Source: Martinezella lusitana | GTDB taxonomy: Bacteria > Pseudomonadota > Alphaproteobacteria > Rhizobiales > Rhizobiaceae | Length of the DNA: 64,000 nt | Direction: 5' to 3' | NCBI RefSeq assembly: GCF_900094565.1 | Contig: NZ_FMAF01000001.1 | Coordinates: forward strand, 558,001 to 622,000 | In this document: piece by piece, positions 9,525 through 19,048 of the stretch | Position numbering within the stretch: position 1 is the first letter of the stretch | How the letters are laid out: every line of letters starts with the position of its first letter | The notes under the pieces: generated by a model | Seen by the model: the letters and a program-made list of their open reading frames with translations, nothing else | Database searches by the model: none | What the model was told of the DNA's origin: nothing | Made by a program: the position numbers and the translations under genes

Positions 9525-10844
9525 CTAGCCGTTCGCCATCGTCTTCGGCAGCAGCCGCGCCTTCACCGTAAGCGGATTGATATAGGGCTCGAGCCCCTTG
9601 ATCGTTGCTGCCAGGGCGCCGCGCATCTCATGCACGGCCACGAAACCGGCATCGATCATGCCGCGCCGCGCCGTGTCGTTGGTCAGCAAATAATGAACGC
9701 CGCGAGCCAGCATCTCGGTGTCGCGCACCATGCGGGCACTGCCGCGACGGGCAAGCACCTGATAGGCATCGCGGAAATTCTGGACATGGCCGCCGGTCAG
9801 GATCGCGCAGCCGAGCATGGCCGGCTCCAGTGGATTCTGGCCGCCCTCGTTTAACAGCGATTTGCCCATGAAGGCAACTTCGGTCATGCGCAGATAAAGG
9901 CCCATCTCGCCGATCGTATCGCCAAGGAAAACATCCACGTCGGATGACAATATATCGTTGCGAGTGCGGCGCGCCACCTTCAGCCCCTGTTCCACGAGCA
10001 TCGCCTCGATCGCATCGCAGCGCTCGGGATGGCGTGGCACGATAATGGTGAGCTGGCCGTTATGCTCCTTCAGCATCTTGTGGACGGAGGCTGCAGCGGC
10101 CTCCTCGCCCTCGAAAGTCGAAACCGCAGCCCAGGTCTTGCGGCCGCCGATCTGCTTCATGTAGCCGGCAAGCGTTGGCGCATCGTAGGACGGCGCGTCG
10201 GTATCCACCTTGAGATTGCCCGATCTGGTCACCTGCACGGCGCCGAGATCGCGGAAGCGTTCTCCATCGAGATCGGACTGGGCAACGACCAAAGCGAGAT
10301 TTTCGAACAGCGCTTCGGCAAGCGAGGGATGCTTGCTCCAGCGGGCGTAGGAGCGGTCCGACATGCGGGCATTGACGAGGATCTGCGGAATGCGCCGGCG
10401 ACCAAGCTCGGTGATGGTGGTCGGCCAGATCTCGGATTCGGCGAAAATCGCGCAATCGGGCTGCCAATAATCGAGGAAACGTCGTATCGCCGGCTTCAGA
10501 TCGAGAGGCACATATTGATGGATGACCTCCTCGCCGAGACGCTCATGCGCCACCTTCGCCGAGGTGATCGTGCCGGTCGTCAGAATGACGTGAATGTCGC
10601 GACGACGGATTTCGCGGATCAGCGGGATGACCGCCGAGGTCTCGCCGACGCTTGCAGCATGGAACCAGATCAGCGGCCCTTGCGGGCGATTGGCGCTCGC
10701 ATAGCCGGAACGCTCCAGTTTGCGGGAACCATCTTCCTTACCCTTCGCGGCACGAACCGCAAGGTAAGGCCCGATGAACGGATAGACAGCGATCCCGCCA
10801 AAACGATAGGCGCTCAAGGCAAAGCGCGCCCTGAGGCTGCTCAT
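9525..10844 (-). CDS. waaA: 3-deoxy-D-manno-octulosonic acid (Kdo) transferase
   Basis: A 439-residue GT30 glycosyltransferase that adds Kdo from CMP-Kdo to the lipid A precursor at the inner face of the membrane. An N-terminal hydrophobic segment (IAVYPFIGPYLAV) anchors the protein. WFHAASVGE near residue 65 carries the catalytic Glu. The second Rossmann half shows IVPRHPERCD and the NEGGQNPLEP loop that binds the CMP donor. It is 180 bases downstream of the DUF4170 gene and 12 bases upstream of a HAD phosphatase, with lpxK following, so consecutive lipid A steps are clustered. Its length is normal for the family. Confidence 0.96.
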   Translation of the reverse strand: MSSLRARFALSAYRFGGIAVYPFIGPYLAVRAAKGKEDGSRKLERSGYASANRPQGPLIWFHAASVGETSAVIPLIREIRRRDIHVILTTGTITSAKVAHERLGEEVIHQYVPLDLKPAIRRFLDYWQPDCAIFAESEIWPTTITELGRRRIPQILVNARMSDRSYARWSKHPSLAEALFENLALVVAQSDLDGERFRDLGAVQVTRSGNLKVDTDAPSYDAPTLAGYMKQIGGRKTWAAVSTFEGEEAAAASVHKMLKEHNGQLTIIVPRHPERCDAIEAMLVEQGLKVARRTRNDILSSDVDVFLGDTIGEMGLYLRMTEVAFMGKSLLNEGGQNPLEPAMLGCAILTGGHVQNFRDAYQVLARRGSARMVRDTEMLARGVHYLLTNDTARRGMIDAGFVAVHEMRGALAATIKGLEPYINPLTVKARLLPKTMANG

Positions 10845-11024
10845 CTCGATCGACTCCTATCCCAGCTGATCATCATCGATGCCAAATCCCAATTATCAAA
10901 CGGCCGAATAAACGGCCGATTTTTCGTTCTTATTGTGTCAAAGATACTGTTTCACAGCCGGATTTAAAGCGATAACGCCTCATCGGAGGGAAATATCAAA
11001 TGCAAATTTCGGTATGAAACGACC

Positions 11025-11270
11025 TCAAGATCCCGCTTTTTCCTGCGGATCGAGCAGACGATGCAAATGGACGATGAAATAACGCATATGGGCGTTGTCG
11101 ACAGTTTGCTGCGCCTTGGATTTCCACGCCGTCAATGCACTCGCATAATCGGGATACATGCCGACGATATCGAGTTCGTTGAGGTTGCGGAACTGGACCT
11201 CTTCGAGGTTTTCCAATTCACCACCGAAGACTAGGTGCAGGAGCTGCTTTTTGCCGCTGGTATCAGTCAT
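11025..11270 (-). CDS. DUF4170 domain protein
   Basis: An 81-residue soluble protein (LHLVFGGELENLEEVQFRNL, then DIVGMYPDYASALTAWKSKA and MRYFIVHLHRLLDP). This pattern is characteristic of DUF4170, a small alpha-proteobacterial family often found next to waaA and an inositol-monophosphatase-like gene, as here. The fold appears alpha/beta with no obvious catalytic residues. The function is unknown. Synteny suggests a link to envelope lipid synthesis. The gap of 180 bases before waaA is AT-rich and could carry an internal promoter. Confidence 0.85.
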   Translation of the reverse strand: MTDTSGKKQLLHLVFGGELENLEEVQFRNLNELDIVGMYPDYASALTAWKSKAQQTVDNAHMRYFIVHLHRLLDPQEKAGS

Positions 11271-11331
11271 TTTCGTCTCTTTCTACTGTCGTCCCCCTCC
11301 GCCCTTCATCTGCGGGATTTTGACCAAAAGG

Positions 11332-12141
11332 TCAACTGTCTCGTCGGTGCGAAAGTTGACGGAGAAATTCAGGAAGCTGCGATGCCGGCGCGCCGCAAAG
11401 CTCGTCATGCGATACTTCGGCGCGATTGTAGCGCAGCGCATTGCCGGAGAGATCGACGAGCGCGCCGCCGGCCCGCTCCAGAATAAGGTCGGCGGCTGCC
11501 AGATCCCAGTCGTGGGAATTGCGCTTGACGAGCGTTGCTTCCAGGCGGCCGTCCGCAACCATGGCAAGGCGATAGGCAAGCGAGGGGATGTGTTTCACCC
11601 GTTCGACCGTCTTGCGGAAATCCGGATCGAAGCCCGTGAGCATATCTTCGCCCGTCGCAAGCCGATGAGGATCGTCGCCCAACCTTTGCGAGACATGGAT
11701 CGGTTTGCCGTTCTTCGACGCCTCGCCTCCGGCTGTAGCCACGAACAGCTCATCCAGGGACGGCGCGTACAGAACCCCCGCCACCGGGCGACCATCCGTG
11801 ACGACGGCAACGCTGACGCACCACAAGTCCGATCCGGCGAGGAAGCCCCTGGTGCCGTCGATCGGATCGACGACGAAGACGGTTTGATGCGACAGCCGAT
11901 CGGCGTCGTCATCGGTCTCCTCCGAGAGCCAGCCATAGCCGGGGCGCGCCGAACGCAGGATAGCGGCAAGGCTTTCATTGGCGGCAAAATCGGCGGCGCT
12001 CACCGGAGAGAGGCCACCATTCTTCCACCAGACCTCCGGCGATTGCCGGAAGAAACCGAGAGCGATCCTACCTGCCTCGAGCGCGGCCTCGACAATCAAG
12101 TCCACATCGCTCAGCCGGCCGGCCTTCTGGCTATCGCTCAT
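11332..12141 (-). CDS. cysQ: 3'(2'),5'-bisphosphate nucleotidase / inositol-monophosphatase family protein
   Basis: A 269-residue member of the lithium-sensitive phosphatase fold. The metal site is visible as LSEETDDD (about residue 75), DPIDGTRGFLAG (about residue 95) and WDLAAADLILERAGG (about residue 215). The loop after DPIDGT and the overall length fit CysQ-type phosphatases that hydrolyse 3'-phosphoadenosine 5'-phosphate, but a general inositol monophosphatase role is not excluded. It lies 27 bases after pmbA and 61 bases before the DUF4170 gene in one apparent operon. Confidence 0.82.
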   Translation of the reverse strand: MSDSQKAGRLSDVDLIVEAALEAGRIALGFFRQSPEVWWKNGGLSPVSAADFAANESLAAILRSARPGYGWLSEETDDDADRLSHQTVFVVDPIDGTRGFLAGSDLWCVSVAVVTDGRPVAGVLYAPSLDELFVATAGGEASKNGKPIHVSQRLGDDPHRLATGEDMLTGFDPDFRKTVERVKHIPSLAYRLAMVADGRLEATLVKRNSHDWDLAAADLILERAGGALVDLSGNALRYNRAEVSHDELCGAPASQLPEFLRQLSHRRDS

Positions 12142-12168
12142 TCACAGGTTCCAATCTCTACTTACTCC

Positions 12169-13521
12169 TCAGCGTCCGGCCAGCGTCATGCCTTCGATGG
12201 CGAGCGTCGGGGCGGCGACGCCGAAATCGCGGTCGATGTCGTTGGCCTGCGTCACGCGCATGAACATGTCCTTCAGATTGGAGGCGATCGTCACCTCCGA
12301 AACCGGGAAGGTCAACTCCCCGTTCTCGATCCAGAAGCCTGTGGCGCCGCGGCTGTACTCGCCGGTGATCATGTTGACGCCCTGACCGATAAGTTCGGTG
12401 ACGTAGAAACCTGTTCCGACACTGCGGATCAGCTCCTCCGGGGATATATCGCCCGGTTCCAGCGCCAGATTGGTGGAGGACGGGGATACCGCCGTGCCGC
12501 CGCGAACGCCGCGGCCGTTGGTCTTGAGACCACCGCCGATCTCGCGCGCAGCTGACGTGGAAAGGAACCAGGATTTCAGCACGCCATCCTCGATCATGAC
12601 CAGCCGCTTGCCGGAGACGCCCTCGCCGTCGAAGGGCCGAGAAGCCGGGCCGCGCACGATCAGCGGATCGTCCGTGATCGAAAGCCCGGCCTTCAAGACC
12701 TGCTGGCCCATCTTGTCACGCAGGAAGCTGGTCTTGCGGGCAACGGAGGCGCCGTTGATCGCGCCGGCGATATGGCCGACGAAGCCGCGCGCGACGCGCG
12801 GATCGAACACGACGGTGACGTTCTTATCCGTGGGAACCTGGCGCGGATTGATGCGCTTGACGACACGATCGCCAGCGCGGCGCCCGATCTCCTCGGCCGT
12901 GTCCAGCTCGGCGAAATAGAGGCGGCTGTCGAAATCGTAGTCGCGTTCCATGCCGGTGCCTTCACCGGCAATGACGCTGACGGAGCGGCCGAAGCGCGAT
13001 CCCATATAGTGGCCGGCAAAGCCATGTGAGGTGACGAGAACCAGGCCGCCCATGCCGGCGGACGCAGACCCACCCACGGAATTGCTGACGCCGGGCACGG
13101 CGAGCGCCGCCGCTTCGGTCGCAAGCGCTGCTTCCCGCAATTCGGCGGAGGAAACCTCTGTGGGATCGAAGAGTTCGAGATCGGGGTAGCTCTTGGCAAG
13201 GTCGCCTTCGTCGGCAAGGCAGGCGAACGGATCTTCCGGCGACACCTTTGCCATTGCCACGGCACGCTCGGCAAGCGCCTGCAGATCGAAACCGGGATTG
13301 GCGGAAACGCTGGCGACACGGTTGCCGACGAAGACCCTCAGCGAGAAATCATCGCTTTCGGAGGACTCGGTGCCCTCCACCTGGCCGAGGCGAACGCTGA
13401 CGGACTGGGCTCGCGATCGCACGACGACGGCATCGGCCGCATCCGCCCCGGCTTTCCGGGCAAGGTCGATCAACTGGCTGGCACGGGAAAGCAGAGCGGC
13501 GGAATCGATTTCTGAAGACAT
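12169..13521 (-). CDS. pmbA: TldD/PmbA family metallopeptidase
   Basis: A 450-residue PmbA homologue. ATG 13521 has AAAGG eight bases upstream and gives MSSEIDSAALLSRASQLIDLA; an in-frame ATG five codons earlier at 13536 is less well placed. Typical PmbA segments are the N-terminal VRLGQVEGTESSESDDFSLR, the central GHIAGAINGASVARKTSFL, and the C-terminal TGEYSRGATGFWIENGEL. TldD and PmbA (TldE) form a heterodimeric protease. The catalytic HExxxH belongs to TldD, so this subunit would be the partner. It is the first gene of the envelope cluster and is divergent from the Kef-type antiporter. Confidence 0.93.
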   Translation of the reverse strand: MSSEIDSAALLSRASQLIDLARKAGADAADAVVVRSRAQSVSVRLGQVEGTESSESDDFSLRVFVGNRVASVSANPGFDLQALAERAVAMAKVSPEDPFACLADEGDLAKSYPDLELFDPTEVSSAELREAALATEAAALAVPGVSNSVGGSASAGMGGLVLVTSHGFAGHYMGSRFGRSVSVIAGEGTGMERDYDFDSRLYFAELDTAEEIGRRAGDRVVKRINPRQVPTDKNVTVVFDPRVARGFVGHIAGAINGASVARKTSFLRDKMGQQVLKAGLSITDDPLIVRGPASRPFDGEGVSGKRLVMIEDGVLKSWFLSTSAAREIGGGLKTNGRGVRGGTAVSPSSTNLALEPGDISPEELIRSVGTGFYVTELIGQGVNMITGEYSRGATGFWIENGELTFPVSEVTIASNLKDMFMRVTQANDIDRDFGVAAPTLAIEGMTLAGR

Positions 13522-13671
13522 GATTTGGCCTTTCATTCGCGTTCCATTTATTGTGCACTACATAAAGCATCAAGGGCGGCCGAGCCGATTCTTGTTCTAA
13601 TCTCTTCACGCATGGCTGTTTATCGCAGTCATGTGTTGCAACACCGCCTGCCCTACGGAAAGAAACAGACG

Positions 13672-15492
13672 ATGTCCGCCCCCAATAGCCTTTTCACCGA
13701 AACCCTGATGCTGCTCGGAGGCGCCGTCGTCACGGCGCCGATTTTCAAGAAACTGGGGCTGGGCACAGTGCTTGGCTATCTGGCAGCCGGCGTGGTGATC
13801 GGCCCGATCCTGCACGGCATCGGCGACAGCGAAGCGGTGCTCGCCGTCGCGGAGCTGGGTGTCGTCTTCCTGTTGTTCATCATCGGCCTCGAACTGAAGC
13901 CGTCTCGGCTTTGGCAGATGCGGCGCGATATTTTCGGTCTCGGCTCCGCGCAGGTGATCCTCAGCGGACTGGCGCTGACGCTCGCCGCCTATCTCGCCAA
14001 TATTGCCGGCTGGCAGGGCAGCATCATCATCGGCTTCGGCCTCGCCCTCTCCTCTACGGCCTTCGCGATGCAGATCCTGGAGCAGCAGGGCGACGTCAAC
14101 ACGAAGTACGGCCAGCGCTCCTTCTCCATGCTGCTCCTGCAGGATCTGGCGATCGTGCCGCTTCTGGCGCTCGTCACCGTTCTCGACGGGCCGAAGGAGG
14201 CCACCAATCCCCTGCCTGACCTGGCGGTCGCCGTCGGCGCGGTGGCGGCGATGATCATCGCCGGTCGCTATCTGCTGACGCCGCTGTTCCAGGTGATCGC
14301 CCGCACCGGCGCGCGCGAGGCGATGATTGCCGCTGCCCTCCTGGTGGTCATGGGATCGGCGACCTTGATGCAGCTTGCCGGCCTCTCCATGGCAATGGGC
14401 GCTTTTCTCTCCGGCGTGATGCTGGCCGAATCCTCCTACCGTCATGAGCTGGAGGCGGATATCGAGCCCTTCCGCGGCGTGCTGCTCGCCATTTTCTTCA
14501 TCGCGGTGGGCCTGTCGCTGAAACTCGACGTGATCGTCGACAACTGGGTGCTGATCCTGCTTGCCGTCCCCGTCGTCATGATCGTCAAGGCAATCGTGAT
14601 TTACGCGCTCTGCCGTGTGGCCGGCTCGCCGCATAACGACGCCGTCCGCATCGCCGGTCTGCTGCCGCAAGGCGGCGAATTCGGCTTCGTGCTGTTCAGC
14701 GCGGCCAGCGCCAGCGGCGGCCTCTTCTCGGCCAGCACCGCATCGATGTTGATCGCCATCGTCACGTTGTCCATGGCACTGACGCCGCTCAGCGCGGCGC
14801 TTTCGAAACGCCTGATAACGGCGGACACGCAGGAGGAATTGGACGAGGATTTCGAGGGCGCCGGTTCCGATGTGCTGATGATCGGCTTTTCGCGTTTCGG
14901 CCAGATCGCCGCGCAGATCCTGCTCGCCAGCGGCCGGGACGTCACCGTAATCGACTTTTCCGCCGATCGTATCCGCCAGGCGTCGAGCTTCGGTTTCCGC
15001 ATCTATTTTGGCGACGGCACCCGCAAGGAGGTGCTGCGCTCCGCCGGGATCGATCGCGCCAAGATCGTCGTCGTCAGCACGCATCTGCGCGAGGTTACTG
15101 ATAAGATCGTCGAGCTCGTCCAGACGGACTATCCGCATGCGAGCCTCTTCGTCCGCTCCTATGACCGCATTCATTCGATCGAACTGCGCCACAAGGGCGT
15201 GGATTACGAGCTGCGCGAGACGTTGGAATCCGGTCTGCTCTTCGGCCGCCGCACGCTGGAGGCCCTCGGCGTCAGCGAAGCCGAAGCCTATGAGATCGGC
15301 GAGGATATCCGCAAGCGCGACGAGCAGCGGCTCGTGCTGCAGGTGAGCGAGGGGCTGCAGGCGGGTACCGACATGCTCTATTCACGTCCTGTCAAGCCCG
15401 AACCGCTGGTCAAGCCGAAGCGCGCGGCCGAAGCGTATAGCGACGCTGACGATCTCGTGGCGCTGCCGCAGGAGGAGCCGGAGCGGGCTTAG
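13672..15492 (+). CDS. CPA2 family monovalent cation:proton antiporter with TrkA-N domain
   Basis: A 606-residue membrane protein. ATG 13672 follows GGAAAGAA and gives MSAPNSLFTETLMLLGGAVV; the longer frame upstream does not look coding. Residues about 1-390 contain some 12 hydrophobic segments with the Kef-type LAAGVVIGPILHG, IGFGLALSSTAFAMQIL and QGGEFGFVLF. Residues about 400-520 form a Rossmann RCK/TrkA-N domain (DVLMIGFSRFGQIAAQIL). KefB/KefC are potassium efflux antiporters gated by glutathione adducts. Whether this protein is glutathione-gated or a constitutive K+/H+ exchanger cannot be told. It is transcribed divergently from pmbA. Confidence 0.9.
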   Translation: MSAPNSLFTETLMLLGGAVVTAPIFKKLGLGTVLGYLAAGVVIGPILHGIGDSEAVLAVAELGVVFLLFIIGLELKPSRLWQMRRDIFGLGSAQVILSGLALTLAAYLANIAGWQGSIIIGFGLALSSTAFAMQILEQQGDVNTKYGQRSFSMLLLQDLAIVPLLALVTVLDGPKEATNPLPDLAVAVGAVAAMIIAGRYLLTPLFQVIARTGAREAMIAAALLVVMGSATLMQLAGLSMAMGAFLSGVMLAESSYRHELEADIEPFRGVLLAIFFIAVGLSLKLDVIVDNWVLILLAVPVVMIVKAIVIYALCRVAGSPHNDAVRIAGLLPQGGEFGFVLFSAASASGGLFSASTASMLIAIVTLSMALTPLSAALSKRLITADTQEELDEDFEGAGSDVLMIGFSRFGQIAAQILLASGRDVTVIDFSADRIRQASSFGFRIYFGDGTRKEVLRSAGIDRAKIVVVSTHLREVTDKIVELVQTDYPHASLFVRSYDRIHSIELRHKGVDYELRETLESGLLFGRRTLEALGVSEAEAYEIGEDIRKRDEQRLVLQVSEGLQAGTDMLYSRPVKPEPLVKPKRAAEAYSDADDLVALPQEEPERA

Positions 15493-15526
15493 TATCTTTT
15501 GACAGGATGTTGGTTCGGAATAGCGC

Positions 15527-16393
15527 CTAATTCTTCGCTGTCATCACCCGGTCGAGGGCGAATTTCAGCTCGTCCTTGACGCCGGCCGACATCGCGAGAA
15601 TCTCGCGCGCCTTCAGGAAGTCAAGCACACCGGTGCGGCCGACGGCCGGCCGCAGGAAGATTTGCGGTGCCTGCAGGCGCAGTTTCAAGGCGATGTTGGA
15701 CTGCATGGTCAGCTGGCCGGCACCGAACAGGCTTTCGATGCGGTTCGGAATATGCCTGCCATTGCCTTCCGGGCCGCCGACGACGTCGATGCCGATGATG
15801 ATATCGGCAAGCCCGGCCAGATGCTCATAAGGAACGGGGTTCATGATGCCGCCGTCGATCATCACCCGTTCGCCGAGTTTGACCGGCATGAAAACGGCAG
15901 GGATGGCAGCGGATGCGGCGAGCACCGGAAAAAGTTCGCCCTTTTCGATCACCACCTCGGCCTGCTCGTAATAATCCGTCGTCACCACTTTCAGCGGTAT
16001 GTGCAAATCCGCAAAATTCTCAGGAAAGGTGGTCGGCAGGAAAGTGCGCAGGATGCGTTCGAGATTGAACTGACCGAAGCGGATGCTGCGCATGTTTACC
16101 GGCCGCAAACTCCAGATCTTATTGAGCACGGCGGGGCGATTGCCGACCGTTGCGAGGGTATGATCGCGGATTTCGGCGCCGCTCATGCCAACCGCCATGG
16201 CAGCGCCCATGATCGAGCCGATGGAAGCCCCGGCGATCGCAACGGGGCGAATGCCGAGTTCGTCCAGCGCCTCGATGATATGGATGTGGGCGAGACCCCG
16301 CGCGCCGCCACAGCCGAAGGCAACCGCCACGCTCGGCGTGCTGGAGACAGCAAGCGTATAGTCGCTGCCGACGAAATCAGCGTAGTCGCCCAT
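15527..16393 (-). CDS. Patatin-like phospholipase family protein
   Basis: A 288-residue protein of the RssA/NTE type. The oxyanion hole is GCGGARGLAHI (about residue 28), the nucleophile elbow GASIGS (about residue 56) and the catalytic Asp lies in IDGGIMNPVP (about residue 178), so the Ser-Asp dyad is complete. No signal peptide is present. It should be a cytoplasmic or membrane-peripheral lipid acyl hydrolase; the substrate is unknown. The start has AAGGAGAG just upstream. It follows rsmD by 18 bases and is probably the third gene of rluB-rsmD-patatin. Confidence 0.9.
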   Translation of the reverse strand: MGDYADFVGSDYTLAVSSTPSVAVAFGCGGARGLAHIHIIEALDELGIRPVAIAGASIGSIMGAAMAVGMSGAEIRDHTLATVGNRPAVLNKIWSLRPVNMRSIRFGQFNLERILRTFLPTTFPENFADLHIPLKVVTTDYYEQAEVVIEKGELFPVLAASAAIPAVFMPVKLGERVMIDGGIMNPVPYEHLAGLADIIIGIDVVGGPEGNGRHIPNRIESLFGAGQLTMQSNIALKLRLQAPQIFLRPAVGRTGVLDFLKAREILAMSAGVKDELKFALDRVMTAKN

Positions 16394-16411
16394 CTTTCTC
16401 TCCTTCCCCCG

Positions 16412-16978
16412 TCAGGCCGCCTGTGGCTGATAACGGAAGAAATGCATCTTGCTGTCGCCGAAGGTCCGCTCCTCCAGAAACAGGAAATCCGACGGGACGG
16501 CAATCGTCACGTCTGCCCGCTCTTCGAGGATAGCCAGGGCGCCCGGCACGAGCCAGCCGCCAGCTGCGGCGGCCGCAAAGGCCTTCTCGCCCATCCCCTT
16601 GCCATAGGGTGGATCGGCGAAGAGAAGATCGAAAGGTTCGAGGTTACCGACGCTGCCGAGATCCGTCGCATCGCGCCTCAGCATGCGCGTGCGGCCGTGA
16701 AGGCCAAGCGCATCGATATTTTCCCAGAGCAAGCCACGGCCCTCGACACTGCTTTCGACGAAAAGCACATGGCGGCAGCCACGGGATGCCGCTTCCAGCC
16801 CGACTGCGCCGGTGCCGGCGAAAATATCCATCATCCGCGTGCCGTCGATGGCTTCGGGATAGGCGTGGCTCAGAATATTGAACAGGCTCTCGCGCGTGCG
16901 ATCCGCCGTCGGACGAATATCGTTCGACTTCGGCGTTGCAAGAGAGCGACCGCGAAACTCACCGCCGACGATCCTCAC
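16412..16978 (-). CDS. rsmD: 16S rRNA (guanine(966)-N(2))-methyltransferase
   Basis: A 188-residue class I SAM methyltransferase. It opens with MRIVGGEFRGRSLATPKS and DIRPTADRTRESLFNIL, the RsmD signature. MMDIFAGTGAVGLEAASRG is the SAM-binding motif I, and DLLFADPPYGKG is the DPPY motif of N-methylation of exocyclic amines. It methylates G966 of 16S rRNA on the assembled small subunit. It starts only six bases after the stop of rluB and ends 18 bases before the patatin gene, so ribosomal RNA modification genes are grouped here. Confidence 0.95.
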   Translation of the reverse strand: MRIVGGEFRGRSLATPKSNDIRPTADRTRESLFNILSHAYPEAIDGTRMMDIFAGTGAVGLEAASRGCRHVLFVESSVEGRGLLWENIDALGLHGRTRMLRRDATDLGSVGNLEPFDLLFADPPYGKGMGEKAFAAAAAGGWLVPGALAILEERADVTIAVPSDFLFLEERTFGDSKMHFFRYQPQAA

Positions 16979-16984
16979 CGCGCG

Positions 16985-19048
16985 TCAACCCTTTCCGCCC
17001 TTGGGGCCGCCCCTACCAGGGCCGCCACGGCTCGGGCCGCTGCGACTTGGGCCACTGCGAGTTGGGCCACCGGACGGACGGCCCGCGCCGCCGGGCTTGC
17101 CTGAGAAACCGCGCGAACCGCCAGGCTTTCCAGCCGGCTTGCCGCCGAAGGATTTGCCGCCGCCCGGCTTTTTGCCGAAGGGCTTGCCGGCCGGCCGGTC
17201 ACCGAAAGAACGTTCGCCCTGCGGGCGATCACCAGCGGGCCGGTCGCCACGCGGCGGACGATCCCCAAATGGACGATCGCCGCGAGGACGTTCGGAACGC
17301 TGCTCGCCATCGAACGATCTTGCGCGCGGACGTTCCTCGCCCTCGGCGCGGGGCCGGCGGTCGTCACGGGGACGGTCGCTGAATGGCCTATCGCCACGGG
17401 GCTTGTCACCATAAGGGCGAGCACCGCGCGGCTTGTCGCCAAAGGGACGGTCGCCACGCGGCGGGCGATCCCCGACCGGGCGCTCACTACGGGGACGCTC
17501 GGAGCGGGCTTCGCCCTGGAAAGATTTCGCGCGGGGACGGTCACTACCCTCCGGCCGCGAGCCACGTTCGCCGCGGGGACGATCGCTGAACGTCCGCTCG
17601 CCACGGGGCTTGTCGCCAAAGGGACGGTCACCACGGGGCTTATCGCCGAAAGGACGGTCGCCACGGGGGCGATCTGAGCGCTTGCGATCGGAGCCTTCGT
17701 CATCGCCGCGCGACTTGCGCGGTGCTTCCTCGCTCGAACGGATCCATTCACCATCCGCCTCGTCGACGCGATTGACGCGAACGCGGGGGCCTTCGTCCGG
17801 ACGGTCGAAACCGCTGCGTTGCGGACGCTCTGGCTCGCCGCGCTTGGCGGCGGTTCTGGTATTCTTGGCAGCTTTCGCAGCAGCCTTTTCGCCGAGCGGA
17901 CGGGCGCCGGGCGCCATCCAGACATTGGCGCTGCGGCGCGACCCGAGCGGCTGGCGCTTCGGGCGGTCATCCTCCTTGCGGCCGCCTTCGCGGCGTCCCT
18001 CGTCGCGACGATCGTCGCGCTTGGTGTCGAGGCGGCTCAAGGCGCGCTCGCGCTTGTCCTCGGGACGCTCGCGGTCACGCCTCGGGCGCTCTTCCTTTGC
18101 GGCGTGTGCTGCCGGCTTAGCCTCGGCCTCATCCTCGCCGGCAACCGCTGGGGCATTGTAGAGCGGCGCATCGAAATTCGCCTTGGCGTCTTCGACCAGA
18201 CGCGGGCCGAGCTGATCGCGCAGCGTGCGGCCGCGCACTTCCAATACACGACCCTCCGGCAGATCGCCAAGCTGGAACGGGCCGTAGGAAATGCGGATCA
18301 GACGGTTGACCTCGAGGCCGAGCGCGCCGAGCACGTTCTTGATTTCGCGGTTCTTGCCTTCGCGCAGGCCCATGGTGATCCAGACGTTGGATCCTTGCGT
18401 GCGGTCGAGCGTCGCCTCGATCGAGCCGTAGAGCACGCCGTCGACGGCGATGCCTTCCTTCAGCTTGTCGAGCGCGTCCTGATCGATCTCACCATGGGCG
18501 CGCACGCGGTAGCGACGCAGCCAGCCGGTGGTCGGCAGTTCCAGCACGCGGGCGAGCCCGCCGTCGTTGGTCAACAGCAGCAGGCCTTCGGTGTTGATGT
18601 CGAGACGGCCGATCGACATGACGCGTGGCAGTTCTTCGGGCAGGTTGTCGAAGACCGTCGGGCGGCCTTCCGGATCGGCATTGGTGGTCACCAGACCGGC
18701 CGGCTTATGGTAGAGCCACATGCGCGTGCGCTCGATGCCGCGGATCGGCATGCCGTCCACTTCGATCTTGTCCGTGAGGGTCACGTTGACGACCGGCGTA
18801 TCCAGCAGCACGCCGTTCAGCCTGACGCGGCCGTCCATGATCATGCGCTCGATGTCGCGGCGCGAGGCCACGCCGGCGCGCGCCATCACCTTGGAAATGC
18901 GTTCCGCCTTTCCGTCTCCGGCTACTGTCTCATCCGTAGCGCGGGCTACCGCGGCCTTTACCGGCTTCGCGCCATCGCGCTTTATCGTCTGCTTGTCGCC
19001 AGCAAAGGGTTTAGACCCAGGCCGCTTGGGCTTGTCATTCATTGTCAT
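16985..19048 (-). CDS. rluB: RluB-type pseudouridine synthase with long RG-repeat tail
   Basis: A 687-residue protein, more than twice the size of a minimal RluB. A Lys-rich leader precedes an S4 RNA-binding domain (residues about 48-95, ERISKVMARAGVASRRDIER). The RsuA/RluB/E/F catalytic domain covers about 108-265; it has GRLDINTEGLLLLTND with the catalytic Asp and GLREGKNREIKNVL. The expected reaction is isomerisation of uridine 2605 of 23S rRNA. From about residue 290 to the end the protein is disordered and charged, with repeated units such as RGDRPFGDKP, GERSFGDRP and a final Gly/Pro/Arg/Ser block (SRGGPGRGGPKGGKG). Such tails occur in rhizobial RluB proteins and may bind RNA. It leads the rluB-rsmD-patatin operon, divergent from tadA. 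Confidence 0.93.
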   Translation of the reverse strand: MTMNDKPKRPGSKPFAGDKQTIKRDGAKPVKAAVARATDETVAGDGKAERISKVMARAGVASRRDIERMIMDGRVRLNGVLLDTPVVNVTLTDKIEVDGMPIRGIERTRMWLYHKPAGLVTTNADPEGRPTVFDNLPEELPRVMSIGRLDINTEGLLLLTNDGGLARVLELPTTGWLRRYRVRAHGEIDQDALDKLKEGIAVDGVLYGSIEATLDRTQGSNVWITMGLREGKNREIKNVLGALGLEVNRLIRISYGPFQLGDLPEGRVLEVRGRTLRDQLGPRLVEDAKANFDAPLYNAPAVAGEDEAEAKPAAHAAKEERPRRDRERPEDKRERALSRLDTKRDDRRDEGRREGGRKEDDRPKRQPLGSRRSANVWMAPGARPLGEKAAAKAAKNTRTAAKRGEPERPQRSGFDRPDEGPRVRVNRVDEADGEWIRSSEEAPRKSRGDDEGSDRKRSDRPRGDRPFGDKPRGDRPFGDKPRGERTFSDRPRGERGSRPEGSDRPRAKSFQGEARSERPRSERPVGDRPPRGDRPFGDKPRGARPYGDKPRGDRPFSDRPRDDRRPRAEGEERPRARSFDGEQRSERPRGDRPFGDRPPRGDRPAGDRPQGERSFGDRPAGKPFGKKPGGGKSFGGKPAGKPGGSRGFSGKPGGAGRPSGGPTRSGPSRSGPSRGGPGRGGPKGGKG

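Noticed and set aside
10894..10930. CGGCCG-AATAAA-CGGCCG followed by a T-rich run between waaA and the DUF4170 gene
   Set aside because: The T-run lies on the strand without a gene ending there, so it is not a sensible terminator of the minus-strand operon.
13606..15192. Long minus-strand ORF of 528 residues over the Kef-type antiporter gene
   Set aside because: It is antisense to a clear transporter gene and rich in His, Asp, Arg and Gln without family features. Long mirror frames are common in GC-rich genomes.
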